DNA of 64,000 nucleotides from Photobacterium sp. DA100 (GTDB lineage Bacteria > Pseudomonadota > Gammaproteobacteria > Enterobacterales > Vibrionaceae). The position numbers and the translations under genes are program-made. The notes under the pieces were generated by a model. That model did no database searches, had not been told where the DNA came from, and saw only the letters and a program-made list of their open reading frames with translations. Of this stretch, positions 8,474 through 15,973 are shown piece by piece. Location: assembly GCF_029223585.1 (NCBI RefSeq), contig NZ_CP119423.1:1302001-1366000 (forward strand), read 5' to 3'. Positions within the stretch are counted from its first letter, which is position 1, and every line of letters begins with the position of its first letter.

Positions 8474-8716
8474 TCAAATTATCCTTGCTATATGCGAATG
8501 CTGACAAATTATAAAATTCCGCTGGATTCATTAATTATATTATTTATGATGTATAGTATAAATCTTAGTATATTTATGTATACAAGATGTTGGTTGTTAA
8601 GACTTTTGTTTTGTGGGAAATGTTGGTGATATATCTCAATGTTCATTTTTAATCACATCGAGTTGCATTATTTGCACTGTTGTTTAATACACCGTATTTT
8701 TATTTGTTATCGAGAG
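8474..8716. promoter_or_regulatory. AT-rich promoter region of XRE paralogue B
   Basis: No coding potential is seen. Overlapping TATA-rich blocks (TATAGTATAAATCTTAG, TATATTTATGTATACAAG around 8555-8590) would give several possible -10 elements for the leftward XRE gene. Confidence 0.35.
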
Positions 8717-8745
8717 ATATAAAATCCCCACTGAATAGTGGGGAT
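8717..8745 (-). terminator. Terminator of the PTS/GH32/RpiR operon
   Basis: On the reverse strand ATCCCCACT and AGTGGGGAT enclose a 4-nt loop and are followed by TTTTATAT, just past the stop of the RpiR-family gene. It closes the leftward sugar operon. Confidence 0.8.
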
Positions 8746-8771
8746 AATCAATATCCTACTGACGTAAAATA

Positions 8772-9662
8772 TTATCGATGGAGAAGGGCAACAGCCTTGG
8801 TTGTTTTCTCGAGGTTCTCGTCGACCTGCTCCGGGATCTTGCCTGCGATGGTGGCGTATAGGCTATCAATCATTGCCAACTTGACTAAACGCGCGGTCCC
8901 GTTTTTGCCCAGCAGTGGTTCGGGAGACGCTGGGGCATACAACGGATAGTCAGACAGCAGGGAAAGCTCGGCATGGTAGTTATTGGTGATTGAAATGATT
9001 TTGGCACCTGACTGCTTGGCTAAGCGAACAGCATCCATCAAGTCAACGGTTTGGCCTGAATGAGAGACAACCAGCACCACATCCTCGCTGCTCAGCACGC
9101 TGGCCGACATGAGCATCAAGTGCCTATCGCGCGGCACAGACGCACGCATACCAAACCGTAGTAGCTTATGTTGGAAGTCTTCACAGATAATGGTTGAGCC
9201 GCCAGCGGCATAGAGTTCAATGTTCTTGGCATTGACGATGGCATCTGCTGCTGCGCTGACCATTTTGGCGTCGACGAAATTGAGTATTTCAGTCAGGGCA
9301 TTGATAGAATTTTGCAGTACTTTGGTAATGATTTGCTCGCAGGAGTCGTCCGGCTCTAGCTGTTCGCTTGGTAGGTAGGTCTCAGACTGGTGCTGGGCAT
9401 TGAGGGCATCTTTCAATTGCTTGAAGCCACTGAACCCAAGCTTTTTCGATACCTTCACAATTAAGGCGGTAGAAACGCCCAACCGCTCGGCAACTTCTTT
9501 GATAGATGTAGACTTTTGTAAGAAGTGCGGCTTTAAAAAGTTTTCCGCGATCGACTGCTCGGTACGGGTGAGCGAGGGAAGGCGCATGCGAATATTTGGA
9601 ATTACTTGGTTTAGATCCACGGACAGTATCATTCCTTTTGAAGCAATCGCATCATTATACAT
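8772..9662 (-). CDS. MurR/RpiR-family sugar-responsive regulator
   Basis: A 296-residue cytoplasmic regulator: an N-terminal RpiR helix-turn-helix (about 20-90; LTRTEQSIAENFLK, SIKEVAERLGVSTALIVKVS, KLGFSGFKQLKDAL) and a SIS sugar-phosphate-binding domain (about 135-265; IELYAAGGSTIICEDFQHKL, VVLVVSHSGQTVDLMDAVRL, AKIISITNN). In this family the SIS domain senses a phosphosugar such as the PTS product. It is the last gene of the operon IIBC-GH32-rpiR, 47 bp after the GH32 stop, and probably controls that operon and perhaps the divergent rpiB/epimerase pair. GAGGGT 6 nt before the ATG at 9662 supports the start. Sucrose loci of this layout usually use a LacI-type ScrR, so an RpiR-type protein here is a point of interest. 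Confidence 0.88.
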   Translation of the reverse strand: MYNDAIASKGMILSVDLNQVIPNIRMRLPSLTRTEQSIAENFLKPHFLQKSTSIKEVAERLGVSTALIVKVSKKLGFSGFKQLKDALNAQHQSETYLPSEQLEPDDSCEQIITKVLQNSINALTEILNFVDAKMVSAAADAIVNAKNIELYAAGGSTIICEDFQHKLLRFGMRASVPRDRHLMLMSASVLSSEDVVLVVSHSGQTVDLMDAVRLAKQSGAKIISITNNYHAELSLLSDYPLYAPASPEPLLGKNGTARLVKLAMIDSLYATIAGKIPEQVDENLEKTTKAVALLHR

Positions 9663-9680
9663 AGTGACCCTCGATTAGTC

Positions 9681-9705
9681 ATGGAGGCTGCAGGGGCAGC
9701 CTCCT
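9681..9705 (-). other. Hairpin between the GH32 and RpiR genes
   Basis: Arms GGAGGCTGC and GCAGCCTCC form a strong stem without a T run. It may stabilise the upstream mRNA or dampen expression of the regulator. Confidence 0.5.
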
Positions 9706-9709
9706 TTGG

Positions 9710-11137
9710 TTAGGCTGATAATTGCCAGTGAGTGGCTACAATCTCTTTATTGCTGGAGAGCGCAAAGCCAACATTTTTCTCTTTACCCAGCCCTAGACCG
9801 AAGAAGCGGGATGTCGACACGGCAACACCGCTGTTGATAAAAACTTCAATTGAAGAGTGATCACGCAGCAGGCGAAGTGAACTTACTGTTCCCTGCCAAG
9901 CGATAGATTCCCACTCGGCGGTCTTGAGGTTTTTACGCCAGGTGACGAGCCCGCTTTGACTGGACTCGATATAGAAATCGCTGGCGATTTCTAGCTTGAT
10001 GTCCGCTTCCTTTAAGCTTTCGAGCATCAGCTCGGCTGATAGACCGATGAATTGCTGGTTGAGACCGGTAAAACCTTGCTTATTTTGGCGAAGGCCCTCC
10101 AGCTCTCTAACCGGGGTCTGGACAAGGGTATTGTCACGAAGAGTCAGCTCGCGGGCGCAGGTCATCTGGTGGATCCAACCCAGTTCGATAGTCGGCTGGT
10201 AAGGCTCGAATTCGTCCGGTTTGCCCATCCAGCCAAACAGTATGCGACGGCCTGATTCATCTTCGAAGGTCTGCGGGGCATAAAAATCGAAGCCGTGATC
10301 CATCAAAACACCGTTGTCATGCTCGAAGGTTGCTTTGTGGTGATTGAAGTCACCGATATGGTAAGTCACATCGAAGGTTTCGACTTTATTGCCACCTGTA
10401 TCCTGCCAGTTTTTCGGGCAGGTGATCAGTACATGTCTGTCAGCCAGAGGGAACAGGTCGGGGCATTCGAGCATGAAGTCATCGGATTGCTGATTGCCTA
10501 CGCCATCGCCAAAGATCTCACCGATCATCTCCCAAGCCTGGAGATCGTCAGAGCGGTAGGCCAATACCTTGCCACGGTAGTTGAGATCTTCGGCACCGAG
10601 CACCATGTAAAAGGCATCTTGGTATTGCCAGACTTTAGGATCACGAACATGGCCGCTATAGCCTTCAGGCAGGGTTAACACGATGCCTTGTTTCTCTACC
10701 TGTTTGCCTGCTTCGAGGGTCGCCCGGCATTGGTAAGCGGTTCTTCCGCCTTGTTCAAATTTGACATTGCCGGTGTAGAAAAGCTCTAGTTTTCCGTCAA
10801 CTACCAGGCCTGATCCTGAATAGCAGCCATGGGTCTCGTACGGCTCGGTTGGCGCGAGGGCTAACGGTTGGTGTGACCAATTGATCAGATCTTTACTGGT
10901 GGCATGGCCCCAAGCTTTGGCACCGTGCTGGCAGGCTTTGGGGTTCCACTGGTAGAAAAGGTGGAACTCGTCGTTGAAATGGGCCAGTCCGTTGGGATCG
11001 TTGAGTAGACCAAACGGCGGAGAGAAATGCCAAGCCGGGCGGAATGGATCATTGTTGGACTGTGATGACATGTTCATGGCTATGGCGAGTACGTCATTGA
11101 TGTATCGCTGATCTGCAGTAGCAGTAGCAGTCTTCAT
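9710..11137 (-). CDS. GH32 beta-fructofuranosidase / sucrose-6-phosphate hydrolase
   Basis: This 475-residue cytoplasmic enzyme hydrolyses a beta-fructofuranosyl bond, most likely in the phosphorylated disaccharide delivered by the adjacent PTS permease. The GH32 five-blade propeller shows all three hallmark motifs: LLNDPNG (Asp47, nucleophile), VRDPKVW (Asp166, transition-state stabiliser) and LECPDLF (Glu224, acid/base), followed by the C-terminal beta-sandwich (SSIEVFINSGVAVSTSR). No signal peptide is present, which fits an intracellular ScrB-type role. GGAG 5 nt upstream supports the ATG at 11137. The gene follows the PTS gene after 41 bp containing a hairpin. No fructokinase gene is nearby, so released fructose must be handled elsewhere. 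Confidence 0.92.
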   Translation of the reverse strand: MKTATATADQRYINDVLAIAMNMSSQSNNDPFRPAWHFSPPFGLLNDPNGLAHFNDEFHLFYQWNPKACQHGAKAWGHATSKDLINWSHQPLALAPTEPYETHGCYSGSGLVVDGKLELFYTGNVKFEQGGRTAYQCRATLEAGKQVEKQGIVLTLPEGYSGHVRDPKVWQYQDAFYMVLGAEDLNYRGKVLAYRSDDLQAWEMIGEIFGDGVGNQQSDDFMLECPDLFPLADRHVLITCPKNWQDTGGNKVETFDVTYHIGDFNHHKATFEHDNGVLMDHGFDFYAPQTFEDESGRRILFGWMGKPDEFEPYQPTIELGWIHQMTCARELTLRDNTLVQTPVRELEGLRQNKQGFTGLNQQFIGLSAELMLESLKEADIKLEIASDFYIESSQSGLVTWRKNLKTAEWESIAWQGTVSSLRLLRDHSSIEVFINSGVAVSTSRFFGLGLGKEKNVGFALSSNKEIVATHWQLSA

Positions 11138-11148
11138 TGGATCTCCAA

Positions 11149-11168
11149 AGCCCCCCTGACAGGGGGCT
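11149..11168 (-). other. Hairpin between PTS IIBC and GH32 genes
   Basis: AGCCCCCT and AGGGGGCT arms lie in the 41-bp gap of the operon. Without a T run this is more likely a processing or stability element than a terminator. Confidence 0.5.
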
Positions 11169-11178
11169 TCATTAAATG

Positions 11179-12570
11179 TTATTTATCAAGCATCTTGTCT
11201 GAGTAACCGAACAGCCAAGTCAGGGTGAATGCGGTTGCGATAGCGATAGCATTGACGGCTAGGTAACCGAGCATTTGACCATTGAGGTAAAGTAAGGCGC
11301 CTGGGATAACCGTGATGGCCATACCGGTAGCCTTGAGGCCAAACATCACGGCGAAGAAGCCACCCACAGCACCGCCGACCAAGCCCATGATGAATGGTTT
11401 GAAGAAGCGAAGGTTGACACCGTATAGCGCAGGTTCGGTAATGCCCAGGAACGCTGATAGCGAAGAGGGCATAGCCAGAGCCTTGAGCTTCTTGTCTTTG
11501 CTTTTCAGGCCGACAGCCAAACATGCTGCACCTTGCGCGGCAATGGCTGCTGTAATGATGGCATTGAACTCATTGGCACCGGTATTGGTTAGCAATTGGA
11601 TTTCAAGCAGGTTGAAGATGTGGTGAACACCTGTCATTACAACAATCTGCTGGAAGCCACCAATCAAGATCCCGCTCAGACCGAATGGCAGATCGAGCAT
11701 AAACTGGGTAGCAGATAGGATTACCAGCTCCAGCCAGTGGAAGATGGGACCGATAACAAACAGCGATGCGGTGATCATGATCAGCAGGGTGAGGAAAGGA
11801 GTGACCACCAAGTCTAGTGCTTCCGGTACTATATTGCGGATCCGTCGCTCGAGTTTCGCCCCAATCATACCTGCAATGAAAGCCGGAATAACGGAGCCTT
11901 GGTAGCCGAGCACAGGGATGAAACCGAAGAACATCAGCGGATCAAGTTCACCGGAGGCAACTAACCAGGCATTAGGCAGCGCAGGAGAGACCAGCATCAT
12001 ACCCAGTACCAAACCAATCAGTGGTGTTCCTCCGAACACACGAGCAGCTGACCAGGCAATTAGGGCTGGCAGGAAGATAAAGGCAGTATCCGTCAGGATC
12101 TGCGTATACAGCACGAAATTCTGTGGAATGGTTTCTGGTGTTAACCCGAACAGACCCAGTATTTCCTCTTGCATCAGCAACCCGCGCAGACCCATAAACA
12201 GGCCGGTCGCTACAAGAGCAGGAATAATAGGAACGAACACATCGCCAAAGGTACGGATAGCACGTTGGAATGCAGTACCTTGTTTTTCAGCAGCTTTTCG
12301 TTGTTGGTCTTTATTCGCTACTGTTAATTTCAAACCCTCAATTGCTTCAAATACGCGATTGACGGTACCTGTACCAAAGATAATTTGATACTGGCCGCTA
12401 TTGAAAAATGCGCCTTTTACTTTCTCAGTGTCTTCGATGCGCTTTTTATCAATCTTGTTTTCATCTGCCACCATAACGCGTAAGCGTGTGGCGCAGTGCG
12501 CTACAGAAACAATATTATCTGCCCCGCCGAGGGAGCCGACAATCTCTTCGGCAATCATTGAATATGACAT
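11179..12570 (-). CDS. PTS sugar transporter, EIIBC (sucrose/trehalose/glucoside class)
   Basis: A 463-residue inner-membrane permease that imports and phosphorylates a sugar with phosphate from HPr and a separate EIIA. The EIIB domain (1-90) has the phosphorylated Cys26 in AHCATRLR; the EIIC domain (about 105-460) has some ten membrane segments and the GITEPALYG motif of glucose-superfamily EIIC proteins. There is no EIIA domain in the gene or beside it, so a shared EIIA (the glucose Crr type) is needed, as for ScrA. Linkage to GH32 points to sucrose or another fructoside. AGGG 8 nt before the ATG supports the start. It heads the leftward operon and diverges from rpiB. Confidence 0.92.
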   Translation of the reverse strand: MSYSMIAEEIVGSLGGADNIVSVAHCATRLRVMVADENKIDKKRIEDTEKVKGAFFNSGQYQIIFGTGTVNRVFEAIEGLKLTVANKDQQRKAAEKQGTAFQRAIRTFGDVFVPIIPALVATGLFMGLRGLLMQEEILGLFGLTPETIPQNFVLYTQILTDTAFIFLPALIAWSAARVFGGTPLIGLVLGMMLVSPALPNAWLVASGELDPLMFFGFIPVLGYQGSVIPAFIAGMIGAKLERRIRNIVPEALDLVVTPFLTLLIMITASLFVIGPIFHWLELVILSATQFMLDLPFGLSGILIGGFQQIVVMTGVHHIFNLLEIQLLTNTGANEFNAIITAAIAAQGAACLAVGLKSKDKKLKALAMPSSLSAFLGITEPALYGVNLRFFKPFIMGLVGGAVGGFFAVMFGLKATGMAITVIPGALLYLNGQMLGYLAVNAIAIATAFTLTWLFGYSDKMLDK

Positions 12571-12822
12571 CTTGTCTACCCTTCACAGTCATTGGTTAAC
12601 TCCCTATTAAATTATCAGTCAAAAGCCGCTTTAACATCGATCTAAGTCACAGAAAAAATATTATCGTGAATTTTTTATGCTTGTGATTTTTTTTGTGTAA
12701 TTTTAAGTTATTTAAATTCAATTGCTTAAGTTTGATTGTGGTGTTTGGTTGGGTTGTTGGTGTTTACGTTGGTGAATTATTTTGTAAACTACAGTCAGGT
12801 TTAGTTATCAGTGAGAGCAAAA
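12571..12822. promoter_or_regulatory. Divergent promoter region, PTS operon / rpiB
   Basis: The 252-bp AT-rich gap must carry promoters for both directions. A possible CRP site is at 12636-12651 (ATCGATCTAAGTCACA), with a perfect right half TCACA and a poor left half. No RpiR operator can be assigned by eye. Confidence 0.4.
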
Positions 12823-13272
12823 ATGAAAATCGCTATCGGTTGTGACCACGTAGGCATTGAACATAAAGATCTAGTAATCAGCCATTTAGAAAGCAAAGGC
12901 ATTGAAGTTGAAGACTTTGGCGCATTTACAACTGAACGAACGGATTACCCGCAATATGGCTTGGCAGTGGCTGAAGCTGTAGTCGGTAAGCAGGCTGATT
13001 TGGGTATTTTGATTTGTGGGACGGGTGTTGGCATTTCACTGTCTGCGAACAAAGTACCGGGTATTCGGGCGGTGGTATGTAGCGACCCTTATACGGCGCA
13101 GCTCTCTAAAGAGCACAACAACACCAACATCTTGGCGTTTGGTTCACGTGTGATTGGCATTGAGCTGGCGAAGATGATCATTGATAACTGGCTGAATGCT
13201 GAATTTGAAGGTGGGCGTCACCAGAACCGCATTAACCAAATCGCCGAGATTGAGGAGAAGTACCATGGCTAA
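12823..13272 (+). CDS. rpiB: Ribose-5-phosphate isomerase B / allose-6-phosphate isomerase family
   Basis: This 149-residue cytoplasmic sugar-phosphate isomerase interconverts an aldose phosphate and its ketose, ribose-5-P/ribulose-5-P or allose-6-P/allulose-6-P. The RpiB fold signature is plain: IGCDHVGIEHK at the N-terminus, catalytic Cys65 in CGTGVGISLSANK, and HNNTNILAFGSR with His98. ATG at 12823 was preferred to a GTG 12 bp upstream because RpiB proteins begin MKIAIGCDH. The stop overlaps the following epimerase gene by 8 bp, so the two are translationally coupled; coupling to an AlsE-like protein favours an allose/allulose-type hexose role, though pentose phosphate use is equally possible. 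Confidence 0.88.
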   Translation: MKIAIGCDHVGIEHKDLVISHLESKGIEVEDFGAFTTERTDYPQYGLAVAEAVVGKQADLGILICGTGVGISLSANKVPGIRAVVCSDPYTAQLSKEHNNTNILAFGSRVIGIELAKMIIDNWLNAEFEGGRHQNRINQIAEIEEKYHG

Positions 13273-13936
13273 GTTTTGTCCTTCGATGATGTGTGTGGAT
13301 TTTTCCAAGTTGGCTCAAGAGCTGAAAGAGTTGGAAAAAGCCAATGTTGATATGCTGCATATCGACGTGATGGATGGCCACTTTGTACCGAACTTTGCGC
13401 TGGGCCCTGAAGACATCAAAGCGATCCGCGAGCTGAGCGATATTGACTATGATGTTCACCTGATGCTTTCAAACCCGGATCAGTTTATCGATCTGTTTGC
13501 ATCGCTTGGCCCTAAGCTGATGTATGTTCATGCTGAAGCGCCACCGCATCTGCATCGTACTCTGGGAAATATCCAGGCCAAAGGGATCCAGTCGGGTTTG
13601 GCAATAAACCCGGGCACGCCGTTGAGTGCGATTGAAGATGTGCTGGATGTGACTGACGTGGTGCTGGTGATGTCTGTAAACCCAGGGTTTGCTGGCCAGG
13701 CATTCATCCCAAACGCCTATAGCCGTATCGAACGTATTATTTCGATGATTGATGAGCAGGGTGTAAATACCAAAATCGCCATTGATGGTGCAATTAGCCC
13801 TGAAGTGATTGAAAAGCTCCAAGACAAGGTTGAATACTTTGTCCTGGGTACCGCAGGCCTTTTCGGCAAAGAAAAAAGCTACGCCGAGACCATGGACGAT
13901 CTGCGTACATTAGGCCAGCAAAGCGTAGCGGCTTAA
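13265..13936 (+). CDS. Ketose-phosphate 3-epimerase (AlsE-like, ribulose-P epimerase family)
   Basis: A 223-residue TIM-barrel epimerase acting on D-allulose-6-phosphate or ribulose-5-phosphate. Family residues are clear: SMMCVDFSKL, the metal His/Asp in HIDVMDGHFVPNFAL, HLMLSNPDQF, VMSVNPGFAGQAFIP, the second catalytic Asp in KIAIDGAIS, and the phosphate loop VLGTAGLF. The SxMCxD and PGFAGQxFIP wording is nearer AlsE than housekeeping Rpe. GAGGAG 8 nt before the ATG, inside rpiB, and the 8-bp overlap show coupled translation. A strong terminator follows. With rpiB it would convert allose-6-P through allulose-6-P to fructose-6-P, if the hexose assignment is right. Confidence 0.85.
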   Translation: MAKFCPSMMCVDFSKLAQELKELEKANVDMLHIDVMDGHFVPNFALGPEDIKAIRELSDIDYDVHLMLSNPDQFIDLFASLGPKLMYVHAEAPPHLHRTLGNIQAKGIQSGLAINPGTPLSAIEDVLDVTDVVLVMSVNPGFAGQAFIPNAYSRIERIISMIDEQGVNTKIAIDGAISPEVIEKLQDKVEYFVLGTAGLFGKEKSYAETMDDLRTLGQQSVAA

Positions 13937-13963
13937 TCTTACGTTCTCCTCGTTTCGATAGAC

Positions 13964-14008
13964 CCGCTAGCCAATGACCTTCCAAAGTTATGGGCTAGCG
14001 GTTTTTTT
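13964..14008 (+). terminator. Terminator after the epimerase gene
   Basis: Arms CCGCTAGCC and GGCTAGCGG, with a 20-nt loop, are followed by seven T residues. Confidence 0.85.
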
Positions 14009-14011
14009 GTA

Positions 14012-15034
14012 TTAGCCGTTAGCAAAGTGCTGCAGAGGTATACGCTCAGCCAGTAGCTTGCTGTAGAGGCGGTGACCAATGATACCGCCTACCAAACCGG
14101 CAATTGCTGCGGCAGCGGTTGCCATTAGTAGGGTATGCGGTTCATTGAAGGCGATAGAGGCCAATAAGCCCGGTATTGGCGCGGCACTACCGGGGGCATC
14201 ATTGATGATACCGAAGTAGGCGGCGATGACCCCGGCCAAGGCTCCACCAATAAAGTTGGACATAAAAATAGGAACCGGGTTTCTGGTTACAATATGAGCC
14301 TGGGTAAGGGGCTCCAGCATCACGCTGATGGTGTTGCTCGACTTGCCCAGTTTGAGCGAGTGGAAAATATAACCATTGGTGAATGAGCCGCCGACGCAGG
14401 CAATGGCCGCAATCCCCATCGGTAACCCCGTTAACCCCAGCATCGCAGTCAATGCCATCGAGCTCAGCGGTGACGTGCACACCATTTTGATAAGGCCACC
14501 GAGCAAGAAGCCCATGGCAATTGGCGAGAGCAAGGTTGCTTCGGTGATCATACTGGCCAGAGTGCCCATCAAGACCTCCAGTCCCGGACTGATAAAAATA
14601 CCGACCAAGCGGGCTAACGGCGCGAGCGTGAGTACCCCCAAGATCACATCGACTCCCTCTGGCAAGTATCTTTTGAAAAGAGGGGCGGCAAAAGAGAATA
14701 GATAGCCGACGATGAACCCTTCGAGAATGCCGAGGTTAGCCATTGCCAGGCCGGTCACGATGGCATAAACCGGTTGTACACCCATGCGAAGCATGACCAG
14801 TGTTGCCGCGGCTATACCGCCCATTGCGCCAACCATATTGCCAAACTCAGCAAGATAGCCGATTCCAAGCAGGTTACCCATGACGTATTTATGAATAGCT
14901 TCAACCAGAAAAGTGGCGATAGCGGCATCGGCAAGCCCACTCATTGCGGCACTGCCGTTTGGAGCTTTGAAACTAAATAACGAAAAAAGGCACAGTGCGC
15001 CGAGCAGGGCGGCGACACCCATTAAGATTTCCAT
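14012..15034 (-). CDS. PfoR-like PTS EIIC-type membrane protein
   Basis: A 340-residue very hydrophobic protein with about nine or ten membrane segments, resembling the EIIC_2/PfoR family: membrane proteins with a PTS EIIC fold, named after a Clostridium perfringens regulator of perfringolysin O, often with no linked IIA or IIB. Visible stretches are LLGIGYLAEFGNMVGAMGGI, LEGFIVGYLFSFAAPLFKR, VCTSPLSSMALTAMLGLTG and NPVPIFMSNFIGGALAG. I prefer the second ATG (15034), which has AAGGA 6 nt upstream; the first ATG would overlap that ribosome site. It converges with the rpiB/epimerase operon and has no partner gene of its own. Whether it transports a sugar or has a sensory role is unknown. Confidence 0.75.
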   Translation of the reverse strand: MEILMGVAALLGALCLFSLFSFKAPNGSAAMSGLADAAIATFLVEAIHKYVMGNLLGIGYLAEFGNMVGAMGGIAAATLVMLRMGVQPVYAIVTGLAMANLGILEGFIVGYLFSFAAPLFKRYLPEGVDVILGVLTLAPLARLVGIFISPGLEVLMGTLASMITEATLLSPIAMGFLLGGLIKMVCTSPLSSMALTAMLGLTGLPMGIAAIACVGGSFTNGYIFHSLKLGKSSNTISVMLEPLTQAHIVTRNPVPIFMSNFIGGALAGVIAAYFGIINDAPGSAAPIPGLLASIAFNEPHTLLMATAAAAIAGLVGGIIGHRLYSKLLAERIPLQHFANG

Positions 15035-15973
15035 AATCATTCCTTGTCATTCCGTACTGTAATGGAGCGAGAAAAGCAGAAATCAAACGGGGCTCCCGGG
15101 TCGGGAATAGAAAGTAGCAGGTGGTGCTTGGGAGGAGGAAAAAAGATGCTGAACAGACTGTTAGCAGCAGTCCAGAATCAGGGATGGGTGCCTGATGGGG
15201 GGCGGAATCGAATAATATGCTTCATGAGCCGTCCTCTGTGGTCGCATTAACTTGTTAAAACAGTAGCATATAGAGCTGGATTATTTGGTGAGCTGTATCA
15301 TGTTCCTCTGGTTAGCGCTGCTGTTCTGGAGGTTTTATCCGGCATCTGGCTATTTGGTGGTGGACAATCGTGAAGTTGCCTTTAGGCGCATAATTCAATG
15401 AAATATTTCTGGCATACACGTTACTGGTGTGGTACTTTTCAGCGCAATCTCAGGGTGACATTTCTGAGGCACACTGTACCAAGTGGTATTCGGGCTGATT
15501 GCCTCTTGGTACGCCGTAGGTACTAACCTGATTAGGGTTAGTAGAAGGGCATTAATAGCGCTGTCCTGTACCAGCAATACAGGCGCATATTGAAGGAACC
15601 CAACTGTGAATAATTTTACTCTTACTACTCTAATCAGCTTTGTCTTACCCAACTGCAGTATTATTACTGAGCCTTGATCTTTCTGATCACATTCACTGGT
15701 TTTTAACTTTCTGATCACATGCTGTCATTTTTTGACTGGCTTTGAGGCGAATTTGTCTTGGTAATCAGTTAGTTTTCGGTCACGCCGAGAGCGCAAGCTA
15801 TCGGTAGTTTATAGTCAATGCATCTTTGCAAGATGCAGCTACACCGAACCTTGAAATTTTCTCCAGTTCACACCAATCTCACCGCCATCATTTGGGGGTG
15901 TTTGTAGTGCTGAACAAAAATTGTTTCTGAGTCTTGTATCAATGGAGAAGACGACAAGAGGTGTGGTGTTTAA
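15035..15973. other. Gene-poor region with a series of hairpins
   Basis: About 0.94 kb without a convincing gene. Between 15450 and 15590 lie consecutive perfect inverted repeats: GTACCAAG (15476-15483)/CTTGGTAC (15504-15511); TACTAACC (15521-15528)/GGTTAGTA (15536-15543); and GCG-CCTGTA (15558-15570, with a 4-nt bulge)/TACAGG-CGC (15578-15586). A 14-nt direct repeat CTTTCTGATCACAT occurs at 15679 and 15707. GCATCTT/AAGATGC is at 15820-15836. It precedes the norspermidine genes and probably includes their promoter and leader; it could also be a structured RNA or the remains of an old element. Confidence 0.45.

Noticed and set aside
15521..15543. Possible integron attC site from the GGTTAGTA/TACTAACC arms
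   Set aside because: The arms do not match the RYYYAAC/GTTRRRY core, and no integrase or cassette array is near.
15395..15718. A 107-codon minus-strand frame in the hairpin-rich gap
   Set aside because: It spans all the inverted repeats, has no ribosome site and no recognisable domain.
15670..15720. CRP site from the TGATCACAT repeats
   Set aside because: Only the right half fits; the left halves match two of five bases.
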